The position numbers were made by a program, and so were the translations under genes. A stretch of DNA of 64,000 nucleotides from Amphiura filiformis (taxonomy: Eukaryota; Echinodermata; Ophiuroidea; Amphilepidida; Amphiuridae): contig NC_092636.1 of assembly GCF_039555335.1 (NCBI RefSeq), positions 61,749,706-61,813,705 on the forward strand, in the 5' to 3' direction. Position 1 is the first letter of the stretch. Each line of letters opens with the position of its first letter. The notes under the pieces are model-generated. The model was not told the origin of the DNA. It saw only the letters and a program-made list of their open reading frames with translations, and did no database searches. Positions 55,801 to 64,000 of the stretch are shown piece after piece.

Positions 55801-56466
55801 GGGAACTGGAATGAGCGTTTTGAGCGTTTCGACAGCATTTTTTGTAGGACATGAGAGCACATCAGACCTATCGAATTGCATTCTGAATACGAAGAATGTC
55901 TTTCTGATATCAAATAATTTTCATTTTTTTTTTTTCACGATATAATACCAATTTTATGACAAATTATTAAAATTTGATATTTTTCACATTTTGGAGATTT
56001 AACATTCCTCAAAGTAAATTTTATAAATTTAATGATATAGTCTTAAAGTGTATGTAGCTGGGAGGAAAAGCCGACGATCAATTGAAAATTTTGACCTTTC
56101 ATATTGAAGATATGGATTTTTTCCCCAAAAAGACCTAATTTTTTTTTGGTGTTTTGGGAAAAAATCCATACCTTTAATACGAAAGGTCAACATTTTCAAT
56201 TGATCGTCGGCTTTTCATCCCACCTACATACACTTTAGGTAGAAATCATCAGATTTATGAAGTTTACTTCGAGTACTGTTAACTATCAAAAATATTAATT
56301 TTTAATGATTTGCCATAAAATGTGTATTACTTTGCGAATTTCAAAAAATCAAAATTATTTGATATCAGAAGGCCATTCTTCGTATTCAGAATGCAATTCG
56401 ATATGTCTGATGTGCTCTAATGTCCCACAATAAATACTGCCCAAACGTTCATACCCCTTCCCTTAA
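55797..56466 (+). mobile_element. Palindromic TTAA-flanked MITE, copy 4
   Basis: Opens TTAAGGGAACTGGAATGAGC and closes AACGTTCATACCCCTTCC then CTTAA; 670 bp, same hairpin layout as copies 1-3. Confidence 0.9.
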
Positions 56467-57542
56467 GGAACTGTTGGAGAGCCTGAAAAAAGGAACCTTG
56501 ACCTCGCACGTACCCGTACCACCTTTACATGTGGGTGACCCCACCCCCATTCTTTAAAACTAAATGAAGTAAAAACTTCATATTTTGGTGTGCAGCATGA
56601 CACATGGATATTTTAATTTCTATGAACTAAATCATCACTTAATTCAATACAATGGGTGACATGACAATGCCATTTTTTTGTGGTTTTGTGCAGTTTTGAC
56701 AAAAACAGTAATGTTTACTTTGGAAATTGTTTGAAAAATGTCATAGGCCTATTCATCATGGAAGGTGTATAACTGTTAAGATGGATGTTTGAATCAAAAA
56801 AGTTAATCACAACAGTTTTCTATGACCTATGGCATAAAATGCACGTTTTTTGTGATCATTTTGGCTAAAAATTTACCCTTTTCACCATTCGACCAAAACT
56901 TTGATATACCAAAAAGAAATCTATATTGTTGAGAAAGCAGTGATTGGTCCACTTGTTTGACAGAATTAACCACTTGAAAGTCCACTTTTTAAACAAATAT
57001 GACCAGGGTTTTCTTCTTGAAACAAAAAGGCTCATTATAAAATCTAAAACACTGTGTTTTTTTCCAGAAAATGTTATTCTGAAAACTTCAAAAAATAACG
57101 CTGTAAAAGAAAGTGAATCACGTTGCCACGAGAAGAATAATGCACCTTTAATAATTGAAAGGTGAATGGACATCAAAACAATGTCATATGATCAGTGGTA
57201 CAAGTCACATGACATTAGAGAGCAGTGTTTTTATAACAGGTAAAGTTTAATGAAATCATTTATTATTTTGCTTATATGATTTGTATCAATATATCTAGTT
57301 TAAGTAATTTGTACGTACTGAAAGAGCATTTTAAAAAACAAAGATATTTAAGAAAAAAAAATCGTGATTATTTTTTAATTAGAGATTTTACCTGAACCCC
57401 AATCTGGTATTGACTATAGTAACACTAATTTTGTCACAAGTTGGGATCACAAGTTGGGATCGGAAATCGGGGAAAAAAACCACATGAAATCCGGTGAAAA
57501 CAACGATTTTATTTCTCTTGGCTGATGTATTTTGGGGACAAA
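56467..57542. other. Upstream region of the secreted-protein exon; no other feature
   Basis: Non-coding in appearance. Just before the exon, CACAAGTTGGGATC is directly repeated (57436-57463). No clear TATA box is placed. Confidence 0.4.
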
Positions 57543-57614
57543 ATGAAGTTCAAATTATTGCTAGTGATATTTGCGGTGGCAGTCGCTGGTGTTTATGCTC
57601 AAGACATTCCTCCT
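57543..57614 (+). CDS. First coding exon of an unidentified secreted protein
   Basis: ATG at 57543 begins MKFKLLLVIFAVAVAGVYAQ, a textbook signal peptide with likely cleavage after VYA or AQ. DIPP follows, and then the strong donor GTAAGT after the last CCT codon (phase 0). 24 codons in total. A signal-peptide-only first exon is common for small secreted proteins of many classes, so the product cannot be named. No convincing second exon was found downstream to the window end, so the rest of the gene may lie beyond a long intron filled with transposons. Confidence 0.65.
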
Positions 57615-58971
57615 GTAAGTCTAAAAAAGTAAATTAGTTAAGCTTACTCAGAATTAGTCCGAGGTGCTCTGACGTTGCTCGAGAAACACTAGCCACGAAT
57701 TTGCTCACGGATGCCCTCGCATTCGTGGCTAGTGTCCCTTCGCCCTGAATATCGGTCGGTAAACAAATTACGTAAGCTTACCGTTACGTAATATCATTGT
57801 AATAACAATAGGCAATTCTGAAATATCCCTAAATACCTCCTTGTACATATCTTTACCTACCAATTTGTTACTATGCGTGTTGTTGAAGTAATTCTCAGTT
57901 CTATGTGCCATTTCAGGTGCATTTAGGTAGATATTTCATCACTATTTCTGGAAAAATTGCTCCAATATTCTCAGGTGATCGCCTTATTTCACGAAGTAAA
58001 AGGGCATTAGAATGGGAAGAGGTCATCTTGCGAGAGAGTGGCAATGGATTAGTCCATTAAGAGAAATAGGGCGGCGTCAGCCATATCCATTTTATTAGAA
58101 GTTGAAGTGCCATCTGCTTATCATAGAGTGCCTGGATGCATCGATTCCATATTTGACAAACAATTAAAAGCCCAACTTAAAGCAGAAACCAACGTGAAAG
58201 GGTACTTCAACAATTGTTTATCTGACGTCACATCCTCATCATAGCCATATTCACCCATTTTCAAATGGAATGGTCATCAATGAGCGTTGTCAGGTTGACG
58301 ACTGAGGGCAGCAGTCTAAGGTCAGGTTATGTCAAGTAAGCTCACGTGATAATAATATACTCTCATCTATAGAAGCTGTTAGCCTATGACCTTCCAGTCA
58401 TTATTCATGAACATTTGCCGCGTCAATTGCTCCCACATGGTGAGGCTAAATTTCTGCCATCTTTTCGTCAGCTGTGCAGCCAGCAAAAATCAGCTTATAA
58501 TTGCTTCCAATTTTCAGGATCGTAAGTATCGAAAATGTAAAAAGGTACGGCTCAATACATGCAATAGAATAAAGCTTATAATGACACGCTTATGAAGTGT
58601 GTTTGTGAACTATGAAGCATGTTTACGTCTCGGTACAATTTTATGCATCGGACTATGCAAAAGCCTGGCATACTTGTTATCTCTAACGCAAATCAAAGAT
58701 TTGCATTAGAGTACATATGCTCGAACAACTCTGACGATAACACTCCGATCGCCAGGCAATCTACGTTGCACACCATCATCATCCCTATATCTTCGTGTTA
58801 AAAATTGCGTGGTAGTACGATGAATCCGCACGTTTTTCAACAACTACGCATGGTGATTTTGTTCGAGATAGGCCGTGCGACTCAGGCTATGCATACAATT
58901 TGAGATTTTGAGAGCCGGCCACACTGTTTCTATTCTATGTTTTACGATTTTCGCATGATCAGTATATGGCT
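57615..58971. other. Probable intron; contains a short hairpin
   Basis: AACACTAGCCACGAAT (57686) and ATTCGTGGCTAGTGT (57720) form a 15-base-pair hairpin. No second exon for the signal-peptide gene could be supported, although several short open frames occur (for example 58386-58595). Confidence 0.45.
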
Positions 58972-59370
58972 GGTCGTAACCGCCACAACGTGCGTGGAGC
59001 TGCTACGCGTAGCTTACTTTTCGCTTCGCGGAGCTAAATTGACCAATCATGTTAGATCTTTTCATTACGCGGAGCCAGTTGATGCATCATCGTTCCAGAG
59101 AGAGAAAACTCTTGCCAAAATTAATGTTTACTATGTGGATTTTAAATGAATCGAATGTAAATAAACCACCAACAGTTGTACAGGATCAATACGGTACCAT
59201 TGTTTGATTAGTGTATAGTCAATGTTACCTTGCATGCATGTGCCATGTGTGTGGCGTGTTTGTTTGTTTGTCTACTGTGTCAGGCCAGGATCACTGACAC
59301 CCACGGTACTGATACTGTCATACTATCACGGTGATCATATTGTTGAATGTTGTTGACTTTAAAATAATCA

Positions 59371-60005
59371 TGATGCAGTCATGTCTACAGTAGAATTCAC
59401 CACGACCTTTGAAGGACTTAAACCCCATTAAAAGCTATTATTAATAAACCAAGATAACACTCAATGAAAACAGCTCAACTATGTTACATCAGATCTTCTC
59501 TGGTTAAATACACACTGCACTTGTGTCTGTTTTACCTGTGCAATGAACAATGAGCTGGTATTATAGTTTCAGTTGGGTGAATGATTATAAAGCTTAACGC
59601 ATAAAGGTAACAATACTGTCTGGGCTTTTGTTTACGAAATGAGACAATAGTCTGCTTATTGTTAACCAGCGTTCTTGAAAATGAGAAGCATAATGGTTTG
59701 CAGACTTAACACGGTTTAGAAATAATTTGTTCATATTTTTTGGTGTTATCTGTCGTTTACATATCCTTCCTAGTACCAATATTTCCAAACACCTAAATTA
59801 GCTAAAAATTTAGGAAATGTTACAAAACTATATTTTCTAGAATTTCAGAGAATACTTTAAATATTGACTGGTTATTTTTTACACAGTGATGTCATATAGG
59901 CAATGGCATAATACTTCTAACATACACTAGGTCACGCGTCAATGGTGAGCGCACTGCGTATTGTGTATAGGAAAACGGGCAGTACCGTGAACTACAGTAT
60001 GTATG
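59371..60005 (+). repeat. Duplicated segment, copy 2 (see 48380-49175)
   Basis: It begins CATGATGCAGTCATGTCTAC and ends near AACTACAGTATGTATGGCC, collinear with the first copy but with single rather than duplicated central block. It lies inside the long inverted-repeat element, which suggests the 48-kb copy is a truncated relative of that element. Confidence 0.85.
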
Positions 60006-60131
60006 GCCTACTACTAGTATATAAAGTAAATCCGAACTGGTTTGCTGAAGGTCGAATTCCGCAGGCCACGCCGCGCAAGATGTACAAATCAGCTCCCAGC
60101 GATACACTGCAGATCGCAGAATTGTGTGCAT

Positions 60132-60398
60132 CAGTGGCGTAACTAGACATTTTCATTTGGGGGGCAAGCGGGGCAAACATAATAAATGAGGGGGCAGGAA
60201 TGCAGAACCTTTTGGCGACAAAAGAAGTGTATGGTACAAATGGTAAAATTTTTAAGGTTAAAATGACCAGATATGAGGTTAATTAATAACTCTCAGAAGT
60301 AGGCCTACTTTAACTTTTTCATTTGGGGGGGGCAAACAGGGGGCAAGGGTTCAAAATGGGGGGGGGGCTCCAGCCCCCCCCCGCTGGTTACGCCACTG
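60132..60398. mobile_element. hAT-type MITE with 8-bp target duplication
   Basis: CAGTGGCGTAACTAG at 60132 pairs with CTGGTTACGCCACTG ending at 60398. GTGTGCAT is duplicated exactly at 60124-60131 and 60399-60406. 267 bp with G-runs inside. Same end sequence class as 21044-21434. Confidence 0.92.
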
Positions 60399-60740
60399 GT
60401 GTGCATGGTTTACCACCACTCTGCCTAGCTATATAGTTGTGTACAATACTGTATGAGTTTCTTGTGAGTGCATGTCCATCTTAATAATAAGTCGGTTCGT
60501 ACTTTTCATAAATTACTTTTGAATCATAACTATCGTGACCGAGGATATCTTGCAACTACACGTGAAGCTCGTCTGGCAAATTCTTAATGACTAAATTCGC
60601 TTCACGTAATGAGTAAGTCGTACTTGATTGGTCAGTTTTACCTCCGAGTAATGAAAACCTCTAACATGATTGGTCAATTTGGCTCCACGGAACAAAAAGT
60701 CAGCTACGCGTAGCAGCTCCACGTTGTGGCGGTTGCGGCC

Positions 60741-61577
60741 TACCATATCAGTATCCCATATGATATTTCTATTGTAAGAAAATTTTATTTGTTGTCACGT
60801 AAATCACAGGTTTCGTTTAAATGTACTAACTGGAAATTAAATGTACTAATTATTGAGGACCGGTATTTTGCTGTGGATATGTTTAACTGCAATTTTGATG
60901 TAAAACATTTGAAATCCTGAGTAAAAATTTTGATAATATTTAACTCTTTGAGAAAATTATTTTATAAAGGAATGCTGGTAAAACCAGGTGCAATACAATG
61001 TACATTATTGACACACTATCACGCTCTTTATCTTCGTCAATAATAGAATAATCGATTTCAATCGAATTGAATGCATGAGTTTGTAGTTGACTACTGAGCG
61101 ACCTAAGCGATCGATTGCTAGCCAATCAGATAGAACTCCTTTTCTTGCGTTCAGTGAAATACCACTCGCCTGTCGCTCACTACCACTCGCCCGTCGCTCA
61201 CCAACGGAGTATTAAATTTATATTTATCGTATAGGACGTCGACGGTGTGCGTTGTAGTAGGCCAGTGGGACAACGAAAACGCTACGTGAACGAGCTAAAC
61301 TCAGAATGTACTACCAATGACTACAGCATGTACAGGGAACCCATTACCGTAGTAGCTCCGTAGTAGCTCTCTGCACAACGATAGGGGAGCACCAAAATAA
61401 CGAAAATGTCATACCGATTAAATGATGTGTTTGTTTGCCCGGTTTTTAAAGTTTTCATTGCAAACTACTCTGATACTGATAGTACCATAGTACAGGGCCT
61501 TTCGGTTCCAGTCAATTTTCTCAGCACAGAAAATACCAATTTGCCTGTTCTTTGGTTAGACAAATAACTTTACACCA
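60741..61577. other. No feature recognised
   Basis: Non-coding sequence; a few short direct repeats such as CACCACTCGCC(T/C)GTCGCTCAC (61160-61200). No exon or RNA gene supported. Confidence 0.35.
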
Positions 61578-62066
61578 CAGGGTTCGCAGATTTTTGCAGC
61601 ATGGAAAAAACATGGTTTTAACCACGGTTATAACTGCTTGGCAAAAACAGTTTTTGCCGGATAAAAATGGCAAAAACTAAAAAAGGGATTTATACAATGT
61701 AGTTCAGTTTTTAATCTCAAAACAAATAATTAAGTTACAAAAATTATTTCCTGAGTGTAACAAGGCCAGATTTTGTAATTATAAGTAACATTCAAAGCAT
61801 GTGTTTTCATTGCTCAAGTGCATTTAACCGAAATGTGGCAAAAATCAAATTGAAAACTTTTTCATTTTAAGGACTTGATGAGAAAAAAAATTATTGAATG
61901 ATTCATTAATAGTTTTGTGTTACTGTTTATGAGCTTTCTGTGTTACTTTTTAATATTTGAGTAACTATATGTGATTTTTTGCCGGTTTAAACCAGACATC
62001 GACAAAACCTGGCAAAAACAGGTTTTTGCCAGTTTTTGCCACTTTGCCGGCAAAAACCGAACCCTG
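61578..62066. mobile_element. hAT-type element with 8-bp target duplication
   Basis: CAGGGTTCG at 61578 pairs with CGAACCCTG ending at 62066. TTACACCA is duplicated exactly at 61570-61577 and 62067-62074. The interior is rich in GGCAAAAAC / GTTTTTGCC phrases in both orientations. 489 bp, non-coding. Confidence 0.92.
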
Positions 62067-62108
62067 TTACACCATCTATTTTGAGGTCATTATTGTGTGA
62101 AATCGGAG

Positions 62109-62192
62109 GGTTTTGTTTTGGGCCGAGGTATTTTTTCGAGGGAGCGGTAGCTCCCGCTCCCTCGGAAAAATACCTCGGCCCAAAACAAAACC
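62109..62192. repeat. Near-perfect 84-base hairpin
   Basis: GGTTTTGTTTTGGGCCGAGG (62109) pairs with CCTCGGCCCAAAACAAAACC (ending 62192). The arms continue inwards through TATTTTT..CGAGGGAGCGG against CCGCTCCCTCG with one or two mismatches, leaving a loop of about five bases. No known RNA family is recognised. Confidence 0.85.
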
Positions 62193-62379
62193 TGACAATT
62201 TCAAATGAACTCAAAATAAATGGTGCAAAGTTATTATTGTCATTCATTACTGTCGTATCTGATATTTTGAACAAATCAAAATAGCATTTCATGTTATTTT
62301 ATGTCATAAAACGCTGTTAAATATAATCAGTTTTAATTATTCTTATTACCTACCCTACAAAAAAAATCAACCAGGTGAA

Positions 62380-63345
62380 TTAACATTCGCGCTGACAACA
62401 AGAGCTACCAATCACAGAAGCACGACGGCATGGTCTCTTCAGGACATCATTAACAGCCATGGTATCAACACTATCGTTTATGCAGACGACACGCAACTCT
62501 ACCTCACATTCCCTCCAGAGGATAGAGATACAGCAGTCTCCAGAATTGAGAAATGTATCCAGGATGTGAAATTGTGGGCCATCGAAAATAAGCTTGTTCT
62601 CAATGATGCTAAAACCGAAGTTCTTCATTTCAGATCACGTTTTTCAAATACATCATCCCCATCTCCTACTGTTACAATTGGTGATTCAGAGATCAACGCG
62701 TCATCGTGCGCCGCAATCTTGGTGTCCATTTCGACGACGAGCTTGAATGAAAGACCACATTTCCAACACTTGCAAAGGTGCTCTCACAGCAATTCGTCAG
62801 ATCGGCCAAATTCGCAATTTTTAGATGATACAACATGTGCGCGACTGGTTCACGCTTTTTTGTTACATCGCGTTTGGATTCATGCAATTCTGCCCTGTAT
62901 GGTCTTCCTTGTTCCGACATCAACAAGCTTCAACGAGTCCAGAATACGGCTGCCAGACTTGTCGCACGCAGTATCTCGTCACGTAACACATCTCCCCAGT
63001 TCTTCATTCCCTTCACTGGCTCCCGGTCAAACAGCGTACAGCTTATAAGATCCTTCTTCTCACCTATAAAGCGATCAACGACCTTGCTCCACGCTACATA
63101 TCTGACATCATTTCATTGTACAAGCCCAAACGTCATCTTCGCCATCTTCCAAAACTCTTCTGTCTGTTACCGCCGCTCATCTACGCAGTTTTACGGCGAT
63201 AGAGCTTTCAGCGTCAGCTGCACCCGCACTGTGGAACACCTTACCAGAAAACATCCGTTCCGCTACATCTGCTGCTTGTTTCAAAAAATTGCTCAAGACA
63301 CACATGTTTCAAAATTTGTAATACCCTGCTTCATCAAGAAGATCT
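62380..63345 (+). pseudogene. LINE reverse transcriptase remnant (CR1/L2-like)
   Basis: Frame pieces read DIINSHGINTIVYADDTQLY, KLWAIENKLVLNDAKTEVLH, RNLGVHFDDELE, SNTCKGALTAIRQIGQIRNF, then LVHAFVTSRLDSCNSALYGL with NKLQRVQNTAARLVARS. This is the RT catalytic motif followed by the thumb and C-terminal region of CR1/L2-group LINEs. At least three frame shifts and stops occur (near 62700, 62745 and 62820, and again after 63000). The 5' half is absent, consistent with a 5'-truncated insertion. Confidence 0.85.
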
Positions 63346-64000
63346 TGGTTGTGGATGCATGTGCTAGCAACCTCTGTTCCACCAGGGTTGTGTGTTTTGC
63401 TTATTTTTCTTGTGCTCGGGTTCCCTGCTTGTTTCAAGAGCCGGATGCTGAGGATCTAGGCTGAGGATGCATGTACTGGCGACCTCTGCTCCTCCAGGGT
63501 TCCATATAATATTTTGTCTTTGTATGTTCATGATAACCGGTTTCATGCTTTTTTTATATTTGTTGTATTTATGATTGAATTGTTTATCATTATACTTTGT
63601 TTGCATCTTAATGTTGCTCATATGTACTGGTGACCTCTTCGTTATTCAAGGGTTCCCTATTTACTCTAGCCTTTGCGTGTTCCTCATATTGGTTCATATT
63701 TTGATTCATTTTGCATTATATTTTGCATATATATTGTATCTTTGTTAATTGCTTGATCACATTATTTGGTTTTGTTTTCATAATTATTAATGATCTTTCC
63801 GATAATTGATCATTAGTGGTTTCATATAGTTTGTTGAAATGTAATATGCTCTTATGTTATGTATTCTAATGTTTGTTTAGATAAGGTTTTGCCTGCATTA
63901 AAATAATGTTGTTTGACATGTTCTTTTTTTGCCGAGGGCGTGGATGCTGGTCATCCATACTCTCTTTTTATTACTTGGCATTTGTAATTGAAATATTTTC
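63346..64000 (+). repeat. Probable LINE 3' UTR with three repeated ~45-base blocks
   Basis: GATGCATGT(G/A)CT(A/G)GC followed by GACCTCTG..CC(A/T)CCAGGGTT occurs at about 63353 and 63466, and a diverged version (ATGTACTGGTGACCTC, then CAAGGGTTCC) at about 63621. The remainder is AT-rich and non-coding to the window edge. Confidence 0.55.

Larger units (their letters stand above)
58972..60740. mobile_element. 1.77-kb element with ~100-bp inverted arms
   Basis: GGTCGTAACCGCCACAACGT at 58973 is mirrored by ACGTTGTGGCGGTTGCGGCC ending at 60740. Further matched blocks are GAGCTGCTACGCGTAGC with GCTACGCGTAGCAGCTC, and GACCAATCATGTTAGA with CTAACATGATTGGTCA. The interior carries copy 2 of the duplicated segment and a hAT MITE. 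No transposase is seen. Confidence 0.8.

Noticed and set aside
61987..62292. Opposing 80-100 codon frames around 62.1 kb
   Set aside because: They arise from the hAT element and the perfect hairpin, which give mirrored frames on both strands.
1..64000. CRISPR arrays, bacterial operons or integrated viral genomes
   Set aside because: Tandem repeats here lack unique spacers, genes have introns, and no capsid, envelope or retroviral polyprotein motif was seen; the reverse transcriptases are LINE type.

Overview
The window reads as nuclear DNA from an invertebrate animal. Exons are short, bounded by GT/AG splice signals and separated by kilobase introns. AT content is high, transposon debris is dense, and the palindrome TAGGCCTA(T) recurs many times. 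That motif, the CNBD2-type gene and the transposon mix suggest a marine deuterostome, most likely an echinoderm. This is inference; no species marker is present.

The main gene lies on the minus strand from 51373 down to 20528. It is a multi-exon gene for a cyclic-nucleotide-binding protein of the CNBD2 type. Eighteen coding exons can be placed from splice sites, and reading phase matches at all but two junctions. Three N-terminal exons (A 51373-50846, B 45366-44617, C 40253-39948) all join in phase 0 to the common exon at 38593. They are probably alternative first or cassette exons, and they are packed with R-R-x-S/T motifs (PKA consensus). The common part encodes an intact cNMP-binding domain, then a second degenerate one split by a long basic/serine-rich insertion.

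Two further gene fragments are visible. One is the signal-peptide exon of a collagen-like secreted protein (894-726, minus), followed downstream by a 49-bp minisatellite that itself looks collagen-derived. The other is a 24-residue signal-peptide exon (57543-57614, plus) of an unidentified secreted protein.

The rest is repetitive. There is a nearly complete but broken PHD-endonuclease-RT LINE (about 10290-6336, minus) and three other LINE remnants (18104, 47.4-48.2 kb, 62.4-63.3 kb). An inverted pair of Penelope-like tails lies at 24.7-25.2 kb. Five copies of a palindromic TTAA-flanked MITE and three copies of a second TTAA-flanked family are present. Four hAT-type non-autonomous elements have perfect 8-bp target duplications. 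Other pieces are several fold-back elements, a 403-bp satellite array inside an intron, a widespread CAGCAAACACAAAACG family, three tRNA-like SINE heads, and a duplicated ~0.7-kb segment (48.4 and 59.4 kb). Several elements are nested, so their order of insertion can be read.
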